A stretch of DNA of 64,000 nt from Marinobacter sp. BW6. Lineage in GTDB: Bacteria > Pseudomonadota > Gammaproteobacteria > Pseudomonadales > Oleiphilaceae. Shown piece after piece: positions 9,060-17,177 of the stretch. Made by a program: the position numbers and the translations under genes. The stretch is taken from assembly GCF_008107725.1 (NCBI RefSeq), contig NZ_VIRN01000037.1, forward strand, positions 310,001 to 374,000, written 5' to 3'. The notes beneath the pieces were generated by a model that saw only the letters and a program-made list of their open reading frames with translations, did not search any database and had not been told where the DNA came from. Positions within the stretch are counted from its first letter, which is position 1. Each line of letters starts with the position of its first letter.

Positions 9060-10544
9060 TCATATTACGAACAAGGCCACAAACTCCTGGACAGGCATTT
9101 CCTCCAAGGCCTTCTGGTTTTTACAAATCTCAAATATCTGATCGCAACGCTGTCCCGGAAACCGGGTGGAAAGGTTGTTTCGAAACTTTTCTTCAAGAAG
9201 CGGAATCCCCTCTTTCCTTCGACGACGGTGTCCGATCGGATACTCAACCGCAACCTTGTCGGTACTGCTGCCATCGCTAAAGTAAACCTGAATGGCATTG
9301 GCAATCGAGCGCTTGTCCTCTTCCAGATATTCCCGGGTGTACTTTTCGTCTTCCACCACTTCCATTTTTTCCCGAATCTTGTCGATTACCGGGTTGGCCT
9401 CGTGGAAGCTGTCTTCATAGTGTTCTGCCGTCAGGCTGCCAAAAATCAACGGCACCGCTGCCATGTATTGAAGGCAGTGATCCCTGTCCGCTGCGTTCGC
9501 AAGTCTGCCCTGTTTGGAAATGATGCGGATGGCGGATTCGTGGGTGGTGATAACAATTCTTTCGATCTCGTCAAGCCGGTCTTTCACTTCTGGATGGAGT
9601 TTTACGGCCGCTTCTGCCGCCGTCTGGGCATGGAACTCCGCCGGGAAGGAAATCTTGAACAGGATGTTCTCCATCACGTAGGAACCCAAATCTTGGGGCA
9701 ATGAAAACTGGCGCCTGTCCTCGGGCTTTAGCTTCTGGTCTTTATTGGTTTTGCTGAACAGTATGTCGTAGAAGCCCCATTGCGGAGCGGTCAGTGCGCT
9801 TGGAACTCCCATCTCACCCCGCATGGCAATATCTGCCAACCGAACGGCACGGGATGTCGCATCGCCAGCTGCCCAGGATTTCCTTGAACCGGCGTTTGGC
9901 GCGTGCCGGTAGGTCCGTAAGGCCTGGCCATCAACCCAGGCATGGGATAAAGCCGATAGCAGTTGCTCCCGGTTGGCGCCCATCAGTTTTGCGGTAACGG
10001 CAGTGGAGGCGACCTTCACCAATACGACATGGTCCAGCCCGACCCGGTTAAAGGAGTTTTCCAAAGCCAGAACACCCTGGATTTCGTGGGCCATGATCAT
10101 CGCTTCCAGCACGTCTTTCATCGTCAGCGGCACTTTTCCTTCCGCCACCCGCTTCTGAGAGAGGTGGTCAGAGACCGCAAGAATACCGCCGAGGTTATCT
10201 GACGGATGCCCCCACTCCGCGGCAAGCCAGGTGTCGTTGTAATCCAGCCAACGGATGATGCAGCCAATATCCCAGGCGGCTTTCACAGGATCCAGGCGGA
10301 AAGGAGTTCCCGGAACACGGGCGCCATGGGGAACGATGGTACCCTCCACGAGTGGACCGAGGTGCTTTGTGCACTCCGGAAATCGCAGGGCCAGCAAGCC
10401 GCAGCCTAAAGTGTCCATCAGGCAGTTCCTCGCCGTGTTCCATGCTTCTTTACTCTTTACCCGGTAACTGAGGGTGTAATCGGCGATGGTCTGAATGAGC
10501 TGGTCGTAGTCCGGGCGTTCGTTAAGATCGAATGTAGCTGACAT
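9060..10544 (-). CDS. prpD: 2-methylcitrate dehydratase PrpD
   Basis: A 494-residue MmgE/PrpD protein from the ATG at 10544, preceded by AAGGAG with an 8-base spacer. It is colinear with enterobacterial PrpD from end to end: CLLDTLGCG-like [88 protein letters not shown] and the terminal [10 protein letters not shown]. The enzyme dehydrates 2-methylcitrate to 2-methyl-cis-aconitate without iron. It lies over 5 kb from the rest of the prp operon, which encodes the AcnD/PrpF pair that does the same job, so the two routes coexist. No TTGT-N2-ACAA operator like those before the prp operon was seen upstream. Confidence 0.95.
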   Translation of the reverse strand: MSATFDLNERPDYDQLIQTIADYTLSYRVKSKEAWNTARNCLMDTLGCGLLALRFPECTKHLGPLVEGTIVPHGARVPGTPFRLDPVKAAWDIGCIIRWLDYNDTWLAAEWGHPSDNLGGILAVSDHLSQKRVAEGKVPLTMKDVLEAMIMAHEIQGVLALENSFNRVGLDHVVLVKVASTAVTAKLMGANREQLLSALSHAWVDGQALRTYRHAPNAGSRKSWAAGDATSRAVRLADIAMRGEMGVPSALTAPQWGFYDILFSKTNKDQKLKPEDRRQFSLPQDLGSYVMENILFKISFPAEFHAQTAAEAAVKLHPEVKDRLDEIERIVITTHESAIRIISKQGRLANAADRDHCLQYMAAVPLIFGSLTAEHYEDSFHEANPVIDKIREKMEVVEDEKYTREYLEEDKRSIANAIQVYFSDGSSTDKVAVEYPIGHRRRRKEGIPLLEEKFRNNLSTRFPGQRCDQIFEICKNQKALEEMPVQEFVALFVI

Positions 10545-11138
10545 GCCAGCGGCTCCTTCAAGTTTTGTGACAGTTAGAGAGAGACTAGCGCACTGGACAC
10601 CCAGCCCCAAAGAATAAAAAAGGGATGTAAATAAAACTGACACCGAAATTGGAAAAGGTGCAACTTTTTATTAACACATTCGTTATAAAAAAATAAATAT
10701 AAAATCTATTTTATACCTAACCTTCTGATTTTTCTAGAAACGCATTTTTAATCTCTTAACTCCGATAGCAAGGTAAATACTTATCCACGCAAGCACCACA
10801 AAATTTGTTATTCGACCATCGATTTTTGTTTATTTTCATAAAGATAGTCGACGATTCGCATTGAAAGTAATTAGATTGGATTTTTTTAGCAGGACAAGAA
10901 ATAACGCCACGTTAACTTGTTTTAATATGAAATACTGTACTGTATTTCTGCGATTTAACTGCAACTGGTTGTTTGCATTTTAGTTATTTAGAGCAGACTA
11001 TTTTCAGAGCCGTAATACTAAAACGTGGTTTAACCAATGTTATCTCGCTTATACTCTTCCCGCGTTAAATGAACATACCGTTAGTACAATTTAACGAACC
11101 ATTCATCGAAGTTACCGATAAACACCTTGGAAGCGCCA
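10545..11138. other. AT-rich intergenic region between divergent genes
   Basis: About 594 bp separate prpD (minus) from the flavin oxidase gene (plus). The section 10660-11080 is clearly richer in A and T than its surroundings, with many T- and A-tracts. No gene of useful length is found. It must carry promoters for both flanking genes; TTATACT near 11049 is a possible -10 element for the plus-strand gene but has no good -35. One near-perfect palindrome is listed separately. The base composition suggests a regulatory or H-NS-like protein target, or recently acquired DNA. Confidence 0.6.
10929..10948. promoter_or_regulatory. 20-bp palindrome, possible operator
   Basis: GAAATACTGTACTGTATTTC has 7-bp arms (GAAATAC/GTATTTC) around six bases. 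It lies about 190 bp upstream of the flavin oxidase start, in the AT-rich gap. It contains CTGT but not the CTGT-N8-ACAG form expected of a LexA site. The cognate regulator is unknown. Confidence 0.35.
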
Positions 11139-12764
11139 GTGAGTCGAACTGCTACTGAATCTGCAATTGAAGAATGGACCATCATTCTGGGCGAATCTGG
11201 AATTGTGGCAGCAGGCGAATCATCAGAGTATGGCGTCTCGACAACAGGCGCGAAGCGCGCCATCCCCGCAGTGCTTCGCCCTGAAAACCAGGAACAGGTT
11301 TCGGCGATTTTGCAGGTAGCACAGCGCTGGCAGGTTGCAATCTACCCGGTTAGCACAGGCAAAAACTGGGGCTATGGAAGTGCCAACCCGGTTGAAGACG
11401 ACTGCGTGATCCTTGATCTTAGTCGCCTTGACCGTATTTCCGATTTCGATCCTGAACTGGGCGTTGTGACAGTACAACCCGGCGTCACACAAGGCGCCCT
11501 GAGGGAGTTTCTCGATCAGCACGATGGCAATTACCTGGTTCCCGTGACCGGGGCAGGCCCCACATGCAGCATTCTCGGTAACGCGCTTGAACGTGGTTAT
11601 GGCATCACACCGATTACTGACCATTTTGCAGCGGTTACAAAGATAGAAGCGATCCTGCCTGATGGAACTCTATACCGGACACCACTAAGCGAGCTTGGCG
11701 GTGCAGAGGTCGACGGGCTCTTCAAATGGGGCCTTGGCCCCTACCTTGACGGTCTGTTCAGCCAGGGGAATTTCGGAGTCGTCGTGAATATAACTATCGC
11801 CCTTGCGCCTGCACCTGAGACGGTGACTGCATTTTTCTTTTCCACAAAAGACGACGCTAAACTAGAAGCGCTGGTTCCCACTGTCAGGGCAGTACTGCGA
11901 GCACTGGGCGGTTCCGTTGTGGCGATTAACCTGCTCAACAGCCAGCGCATGCTTTCAATGATGACCCCTTTCCCGGAACACAAAGCGATTGATGGTGTTC
12001 TGCCCTCCCACGAGGTGGACAGTCTTGCCAACAGCCATGGCGTTCCTGCGTGGAGTGGAGTTGGGGCGATTTATGCGTCAAAAGAGGTTGCCCGGGCCGC
12101 CCGGCGTACCCTGCGAAGACTTCTGGGGCCGGCCACCGATCGCCTTGTATTCATCAATCAGCAAAGAGTTAATCTTGCGCGGAATGTTGCAAAGGTGCTG
12201 CCCGGTAGGCTGGCAACTAGGATAAGAGGAATGGCCGACACCCTCTCGGGGGCGCTGGAAATCATGCACGGTACACCCAACGATGTCGCGCTGGCGCTGG
12301 CCTACTGGCGCTCCGGAACTCCGCCAGAGCAGGGGCAACCCAAAAATCCGGCACGGGATGGTTGCGGGCTCATCTGGTTTGCGCCATTGGTGCCAATACG
12401 GGGAAACGACGTTCGCCGATATATCAATATGATTGAACGGATATGTCCGGAATACGGTATCAACCCTCTTATTACTTTAACGACAGTAAACGATCGTTGC
12501 TTCGACTCGACCGTGCCCCTGCTGTTCGATCGCCGGGACGCAGTCGCAACCGCCCGGGCCAACCAATGTTATCACGCGTTGATCAAGGCGGGGCAGGAAG
12601 AGGGTTTTCTGCCCTACCGCCTCAGCATTGACGCGATGGACACGCTTGATAATGAGGGGTTTGCTTTCTCCAGACTTGCCAGCCAGCTGAAAGCCGCAGT
12701 TGACCCTAATTTCATCCTGGCGCCCGGACGCTACGTGCCCAGGGTCAGATATTCCGAGGTCTGA
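11139..12764 (+). CDS. FAD-linked oxidase of the VAO / p-cresol methylhydroxylase type
   Basis: A 541-residue protein from the GTG at 11139, five bases after GGAAG; a TTG 12 bases upstream is possible. The FAD-binding PCMH domain is clear: IPAVLRPENQEQVSAIL, then YPVSTGKNWGYGSANP, DLSRLDRISDFDPELGVVTVQPGVTQGAL, VPVTGAGPTCSILGNALERGYG and QGNFGVVVNITIALAP. The C-terminal cap matches 4-cresol dehydrogenase and vanillyl-alcohol oxidase relatives (final PNFILAPGRY). These enzymes oxidise para-substituted phenols or alcohols; the substrate here is unknown. No signal peptide is seen. An N-acyltransferase gene follows on the same strand after 116 bp, so the two may act on one small molecule. Confidence 0.85.
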   Translation: MSRTATESAIEEWTIILGESGIVAAGESSEYGVSTTGAKRAIPAVLRPENQEQVSAILQVAQRWQVAIYPVSTGKNWGYGSANPVEDDCVILDLSRLDRISDFDPELGVVTVQPGVTQGALREFLDQHDGNYLVPVTGAGPTCSILGNALERGYGITPITDHFAAVTKIEAILPDGTLYRTPLSELGGAEVDGLFKWGLGPYLDGLFSQGNFGVVVNITIALAPAPETVTAFFFSTKDDAKLEALVPTVRAVLRALGGSVVAINLLNSQRMLSMMTPFPEHKAIDGVLPSHEVDSLANSHGVPAWSGVGAIYASKEVARAARRTLRRLLGPATDRLVFINQQRVNLARNVAKVLPGRLATRIRGMADTLSGALEIMHGTPNDVALALAYWRSGTPPEQGQPKNPARDGCGLIWFAPLVPIRGNDVRRYINMIERICPEYGINPLITLTTVNDRCFDSTVPLLFDRRDAVATARANQCYHALIKAGQEEGFLPYRLSIDAMDTLDNEGFAFSRLASQLKAAVDPNFILAPGRYVPRVRYSEV

Positions 12765-12880
12765 TTCGCTGTTACCTCGATACACCCGTAGTACGCCGTC
12801 AGGGGATCGTAAGACGGTGCTTTTTCTTCATGGATCATCGCAATAACAGCTTCCCGAAAGGGAGAAATGAGGACCGGAAA

Positions 12881-13693
12881 ATGCAGAATGGTTTTGCTTT
12901 CCAGAGTGGCAAAGAAGACAGAAGAAACCAGCAAACGTCCGACGACATCGGTGCCATTTTCCATTCGGTATTCAATGTTGAACTGGCAACCTCTGCGGAG
13001 GAAATCAATGAAGTTTTCGGGATTCGGTACCAGGTGTACTGTATCGACCGACCGTTCGAAGACCCCAATTGCTTCCTCGATAAAAAGGAACACGACGCAT
13101 ACGATGCCAGGTCTGCTCACGCTCTGATCCGGCATCGGAGAACGGGACACGGCATAGCAACCGTTCGTCTCATTATGGCGGGGGACACGCCCGATCAGTC
13201 CGATTTCCCCATGGAAGGTCCCTGCGTTCCCCGAATGAGTTTGCGTGCCCGGGAAGCAATCGCGAACGCCCGCCGAAGTGAGATTGCGGAAATCTCCCGA
13301 ATGTCGGTAAGCCGGGAGTTTCGCCGGCGCCTCAACGAGAAAGACTCAATCTCCGGTGCCAGTGATGGCGCTTGTTACAGTGATTCGGAGAGCGGCAAGC
13401 GCGCCGTGCCCTACATCAGTCTCGGGCTTTTTACCGCGATTCTTCAGATGTCTGTCAAGCATGGAATAACCCACTGGATGGCGGTTATGGAGCCAGCCCA
13501 GTTGCGCCTGTTAAAAAGATTTGGGGTGGAATTTGATCACCTGGGACCAGTGCTGGAATATCACGGCCTTCGCCGTCCTGCCTTCACTGAAGCAGCGTCA
13601 CTGATTGACCGCATCAAGAAGCGTCGTCCCGATGTCTGGTCTTTGATTACGGATGAGGGTCGATTCTTGCCAGAGAAACCTGGTAACGACTAA
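12881..13693 (+). CDS. PEP-CTERM/exosortase-system-associated N-acyltransferase (FeeM/LuxI-like fold)
   Basis: I start at the ATG at 12881, which follows GAGG with an 8-base spacer (270 residues); an ATG at 12830 lacks a binding site. The region from about residue 30 (VFNVELATSAEEINEVFGIRYQVYCIDRPFEDPNCF) is typical of the exosortase-associated acyltransferase family (TIGR03694), related to N-acyl amino acid synthase FeeM and LuxI-type synthases. Later blocks ATVRLI, EISRMSVSREFRRR and YISLGLFTAILQMSVKHGITHWMAVMEPAQLRLLKRFG fit the GNAT fold. It probably transfers an acyl chain to an amino acid or similar small molecule; the product is unknown. A strong terminator follows. Confidence 0.85.
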   Translation: MQNGFAFQSGKEDRRNQQTSDDIGAIFHSVFNVELATSAEEINEVFGIRYQVYCIDRPFEDPNCFLDKKEHDAYDARSAHALIRHRRTGHGIATVRLIMAGDTPDQSDFPMEGPCVPRMSLRAREAIANARRSEIAEISRMSVSREFRRRLNEKDSISGASDGACYSDSESGKRAVPYISLGLFTAILQMSVKHGITHWMAVMEPAQLRLLKRFGVEFDHLGPVLEYHGLRRPAFTEAASLIDRIKKRRPDVWSLITDEGRFLPEKPGND

Positions 13694-13700
13694 AAGAAAA

Positions 13701-13730
13701 CCCCCGCTTCTCGGCGGGGGCTTCTTTTTT
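13701..13730. terminator. Rho-independent terminator, probably bidirectional
   Basis: CCCCCGC-TTCTC-GGCGGGGG style hairpin followed by CTTCTTTTTT and preceded by AAAAGAAAA, lying between the convergent acyltransferase and PEP-CTERM genes. Both directions have a run of T after the stem. Confidence 0.85.
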
Positions 13731-13766
13731 CAGCGCTGACATCTGAACGTTAAAACCGTTCAAATA

Positions 13767-14609
13767 CTATGCCCGTGCTGCTTTTCTCCTGCGTGACAGA
13801 CCCAAGCCGGCAAGGCCAAGACCCAGCAATGCGAGAGTGCCAGGCTCAGGTACCTTTGACGCGGTGATCCGGAAACTGGTGTCAAAGTTGTTTTCGGTAT
13901 CCTCAAGAGTCAGAAGGCCGACACATCCAGAGCTGGCTCCTGCTGCTGCACAAGCGTCATCATCAAGGACAGCGAGGCCGGCCAATTCCAGAAACACCGT
14001 GTACTTGTAGTCGGCAATGACGAACGACTGAGCAAACTCGAAGCCTCCTTCACCATTATCGACGGCACCTAGCTCGTCGAAATTATCGATGGTGAAGATG
14101 TCATCACACCCAGAGGTTGATGGGAAAGTACAGTTTGCAGGGTTATCCCTATTCAGGGTTTCACTAAAGAAACTCATGAACGTCAGGGATGTTGGCGGCA
14201 ATGCTGGCCCGACAGGATCGACGGGAGTCAATATCAGCGTGGACGTCAGATCAAAGCCTGTCAGCGACTGAAAATCTGCACTGATAACATTGTTGTCATG
14301 GGTAAAGGTTCCACCAGCCACGGTGTTCACATTGGTGAAAAGCCCGCCTGCCGCAGATACGTCCTCGATTGAAACAGAAGACCGATCCTCCGAAGTAGGA
14401 TCAAGGCTGCCGCCCCATGATAATTCATTATCAGACTCAACAATCGTGCCGTCGTTATCGCCATCTGCTGCAGTGTATGACGTATTAGAGAAGCTACTGT
14501 CGACGTCATAGCCCCACTCTACGATCATCGCCGCACTGGCAGATGCCGCGCCGAGACTCAAAGGTAGGACAATCGTTGATAAAAGGGTTCTTTTAAGTGC
14601 TGTGTTCAT
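13767..14609 (-). CDS. PEP-CTERM sorting-signal exoprotein (THxN-like)
   Basis: A 280-residue secreted protein. It has a signal peptide (LPLSLGAASASA) and a C-terminal PEP-CTERM tail: VPEPG, a hydrophobic helix (TLALLGLGLAGLGL) and the basic SRRRKAARA. Exosortase recognises this tail, cuts the protein and releases it to the surface or matrix. The middle is rich in Asp, Ser and Thr and contains TFTHDNNVI, the feature I associate with THxN-family PEP-CTERM proteins; two Cys pairs (NCTFPSTSGC, CAAAGASSGC) may form disulphides. The ATG follows AAGGAGAGATAATT. Its biochemical function is not known. No exosortase gene is in view, so processing depends on a gene elsewhere. Confidence 0.88.
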   Translation of the reverse strand: MNTALKRTLLSTIVLPLSLGAASASAAMIVEWGYDVDSSFSNTSYTAADGDNDGTIVESDNELSWGGSLDPTSEDRSSVSIEDVSAAGGLFTNVNTVAGGTFTHDNNVISADFQSLTGFDLTSTLILTPVDPVGPALPPTSLTFMSFFSETLNRDNPANCTFPSTSGCDDIFTIDNFDELGAVDNGEGGFEFAQSFVIADYKYTVFLELAGLAVLDDDACAAAGASSGCVGLLTLEDTENNFDTSFRITASKVPEPGTLALLGLGLAGLGLSRRRKAARA

Positions 14610-15189
14610 AATTATCTCTCCTTGATTGTGAACGCTGGCAGCCGGAATTCAAGCCAGCGAGTCAGCGGTATGATGGAATCAGCATCATCCATACCAATTA
14701 CTTAAAAGCACCATCTTTCAGACAGTTAAAATTAACGACATCCGGTTTCAAAATGAAGGTGTAAGCATATTCGACATCGAAGGATCGTGGTTGAATCGCC
14801 TTTGGCGTCATGTGTTTTATTATTAGGGTGTTTTCCAGAATTTGATCAAGATCCAAACATGCAGATACCGCTTTTTATGCCATGGGAGCATAAAAGAATA
14901 CTTCTACCGCAACTTGGCAAGACGCTGCGTAAATTATGTTGACGGAACCCGGATAAAACCAAAGCCGAGCACAGCGTCAGAGAACCTCAGGCTTTTCAAA
15001 ATGGTGACTTGGGGGTTGTTATCCAACCATTATCTGCTTACAAAAGATCTGTCCATTTATTTTACAGTCCGTGGTCTATACCCCTCCAGGTTCCCCTTAC
15101 TTCATTATTGTTAAACGTTTTTCCCAGATGAGGTTTCATTCTTGCTATTACGCAACTGCGGAAATAATTTAAAAATCTGGAGCTTTACG
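14610..15189. other. Intergenic region between divergent PEP-CTERM genes
   Basis: This 580-bp gap carries the promoters of the two PEP-CTERM genes. Open frames inside it (for example 14842-15114) have no binding site and no recognisable protein features. Next to the minus-strand gene two inverted repeats lie in its probable 5' leader (separate entry). No clear sigma-54 or sigma-70 promoter could be assigned by eye. Confidence 0.6.
14633..14695 (-). promoter_or_regulatory. Two hairpins in the 5' leader of the PEP-CTERM gene
   Basis: On the minus strand, an imperfect GGTATGGATGATG/CATCATACC repeat (14667-14695) is followed by a perfect CGCTGGC-13-GCCAGCG repeat (14633-14659), ending 23 bp before the ATG. 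Either could be an operator or an mRNA structure. The function is inferred only from position. Confidence 0.3.
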
Positions 15190-15825
15190 ATGAAGAAAAT
15201 GAAGCAGTTCGTTTCTGGATCCGTCCTTGCACTTTTTGCAAGCGCAACGTCAGCAACAATCATTATCGATAACGATTCAACTGGGTGGTATAACAGCGGG
15301 CTCGGCGACCTTGCCTTAACCTACGGTCCCGGCTCGGATTTCTTTCCCGGTGCAAATGTTTCCGAAGGCGACCCGGTTGTTACAGGTCTTGCCGAACCTG
15401 ACCTCTCCTTAACCACGAACCTTGGAAACTGGCTTAATGCGGATTTCTCGCTCGGCACCTGGACTGGCCCTAACTCGTCGATTCCCAAGAATTGGACAGT
15501 TAATGATGAGACAGCCATTGTTTATGAGTTCACGTTGACCGAATCATCAAGCATTACCGTTGATATTGGGGTGGACAATGGACTTTTTGCCTGGATCAAT
15601 GGCGACTACACCTTTGGCGCAATGTCTAGCGGTGGATCGTTTCCGGGAGAATACTCATTTGGCACAACACTTGGGGCAGGCACCCACTATCTTCAGCTGC
15701 TCCGTGAAGATCATGGCGGCAGCACCGGATACGACATCAAAGTAACTGCCGTTCCGGAGCCTGCGACTATTGCATTGTTTGGGCTAGGCCTGCTCGGTAT
15801 GGGCATTGCGAGGCGCAAGGCCTAA
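15190..15825 (+). CDS. PEP-CTERM sorting-signal exoprotein
   Basis: A 211-residue protein from the ATG at 15190 (MKKMKQF), which follows GGAG with a 7-base spacer. It has a signal peptide ending near FASATSAT, a Gly/Asp/Ser-rich body likely to be beta-sandwich (WLNADFSLGTWTGPNSS, SITVDIGVDNGLFAWINGDY), and a C-terminal PEP-CTERM tail: VPEPATIALFGLGLLGMGIARRKA in form, that is PEP, helix and basic end. It would be an exosortase substrate exported with, or anchored in, the exopolysaccharide. Its stop lies 4 bp from the stop of prpF on the other strand. Confidence 0.88.
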   Translation: MKKMKQFVSGSVLALFASATSATIIIDNDSTGWYNSGLGDLALTYGPGSDFFPGANVSEGDPVVTGLAEPDLSLTTNLGNWLNADFSLGTWTGPNSSIPKNWTVNDETAIVYEFTLTESSSITVDIGVDNGLFAWINGDYTFGAMSSGGSFPGEYSFGTTLGAGTHYLQLLREDHGGSTGYDIKVTAVPEPATIALFGLGLLGMGIARRKA

Positions 15826-15829
15826 CCCC

Positions 15830-17011
15830 TCAGATTAGGGTGTCCCCGGGCACCCTAACCCAACCTTCCATCAAAACCCGCGCACTGCGACTCATAATGG
15901 CTTTGGTTGCGGTCCATTGACCACCGACTTCCTTCGCTTCTGCCCCCACACGCAAAGTGCCGGAGGGGTGACCGAAGGTCACATGGGTTCTATCGCCACC
16001 GCCAGCGGCAAGATTCACCAGGGTTCCGGGAACCGCCGATGCCGTAGCGATAGCCACTGCAGCGGTGCCCATCATCGCATGGTGGAGCTTACCCATGGAC
16101 AGAGCGCGAACCAGTACATCCACGTCCTCTGCCCCGATGCTCTTCCCGCTTGAAGAGACATAATCAGACGGTTTCGCCACCAAGGCCACTTTCGGGGTGT
16201 GCTGACGGTTGGCGGCTTCTTCGATGTTCTGGATCAGCCCCATTTTTACCGCGCCGTGGGCACGGATGGTTTCGAACCTGGCCAGGGCCGCAGGATCGGA
16301 GTTGATGTCGTCCTGCAGCTCGGTGCCTTTGTACCCAATGTCTTCGGCGTTGACGAAGATGGTCGGGATACCGGCGTTGATCATGGTGGCTTTCAGGGTG
16401 CCTACGCCCGGCACCTCAAGGTCGTCCACCAGGTTGCCGGTCGGGAACATGGAGCCTTCGCCATCGGCCGGGTCCATGAATTCCACCTGTACTTCGGCGG
16501 CTGGGAAGGTTACACCGTCCAGCTCGAAATCGCCGGTTTCCTGAACTTCACCGTTGGTGATAGGAATGTGGGCAACAATGGTCTTTTTGATGTTGGCCTG
16601 CCAGATGCGCACGGTGCAGGTGCCGTTCTCCGGAATCCGGTCTTTGGCAACGAAACCGCTGTTGATGGCGAAAGCGCCGACGGCGGCGGTGAGGTTGCCG
16701 CAGTTACCGCTCCAGTCCACAAAGGGCTTGTCGATGGAGACCTGGCCGAACAGGTAATCGACATCGTGATCCGGCTGGGTGGGTTCTGCCAGGATCACGG
16801 TCTTGCTGGTGCTGGAGGTAGCGCCTCCCATACCGTCGATCTGCTTCTGGTAGGGGTCGGGGCTGCCGATGACCCGCAGCAGGAGTTTGTCGCGGGCTTC
16901 GCCTGGGCTCTGGCAGGGTTCGGGTAAGTCCTGAAGGCGGAAGAAGACGCCTTTTGATGTGCCGCCACGCATGTAGGTGGCGGGGATTCTGATTTGTGGC
17001 TTGTTAGGCAT
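15830..17011 (-). CDS. prpF: 2-methylaconitate cis-trans isomerase PrpF
   Basis: A 393-residue member of the PrpF family (diaminopimelate-epimerase fold). Signatures: IPATYMRGGTSKGVFF at the N-terminus, GMGGATSSTSKTVIL, DWSGNCGNLTAAVGAFAI with the Cys-Gly-Asn active-site element, and HPSGTLRVG near the end. It isomerises the 2-methylaconitate made by AcnD into the form used by aconitase in the methylcitrate cycle. It is the last gene of the prp operon. A gap of 166 bp with three palindromic repeats separates it from acnD. Confidence 0.95.
   Translation of the reverse strand: MPNKPQIRIPATYMRGGTSKGVFFRLQDLPEPCQSPGEARDKLLLRVIGSPDPYQKQIDGMGGATSSTSKTVILAEPTQPDHDVDYLFGQVSIDKPFVDWSGNCGNLTAAVGAFAINSGFVAKDRIPENGTCTVRIWQANIKKTIVAHIPITNGEVQETGDFELDGVTFPAAEVQVEFMDPADGEGSMFPTGNLVDDLEVPGVGTLKATMINAGIPTIFVNAEDIGYKGTELQDDINSDPAALARFETIRAHGAVKMGLIQNIEEAANRQHTPKVALVAKPSDYVSSSGKSIGAEDVDVLVRALSMGKLHHAMMGTAAVAIATASAVPGTLVNLAAGGGDRTHVTFGHPSGTLRVGAEAKEVGGQWTATKAIMSRSARVLMEGWVRVPGDTLI
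15835..15858. terminator. Hairpin at the convergent ends of prpF and the PEP-CTERM gene
   Basis: TTAGGGTG-8-CACCCTAA forms a perfect 8-bp stem inside the last codons of prpF, just past the stop of the plus-strand gene. There is no T-run, so termination activity is uncertain. Confidence 0.35.
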
Positions 17012-17030
17012 GGGGTACCTTTTGGCTTTT

Positions 17031-17168
17031 TGTCGGATTACGGCTTCGCCTAATCCGACCTACTTGGGCCGGTTTTATTGTCGGATTACGCTTCGCTAAT
17101 CCGACCTACGGGGTTTGGCGATAGCTATGGCGTAGGTCGGATTAGGCCCAAAGGGCCGTAATCCGACA
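17031..17168. repeat. Three palindromic intergenic repeats between acnD and prpF
   Basis: Units at 17031-17063, 17079-17108 and 17132-17168. Each has GTCGGATTA and TAATCCGAC arms around a variable 6-17 base loop (such as CGGCTTCGCC), usually followed by CTAC. The third unit lies in the opposite orientation. The same family recurs at 20948, 21009, 21064, 22076, 22126 and 32475. In the mRNA each would fold into a stem-loop, as REP elements do. Confidence 0.9.
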
Positions 17169-17177
17169 TTGCTTAGG

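Noticed and set aside
10929..10948. Palindrome considered as a LexA box
   Set aside because: It lacks CTGT-N8-ACAG spacing and no SOS gene is adjacent.
14842..15114. 90-codon frame between the PEP-CTERM genes
   Set aside because: No ribosome-binding site, no recognisable protein, and composition like the surrounding intergenic DNA.
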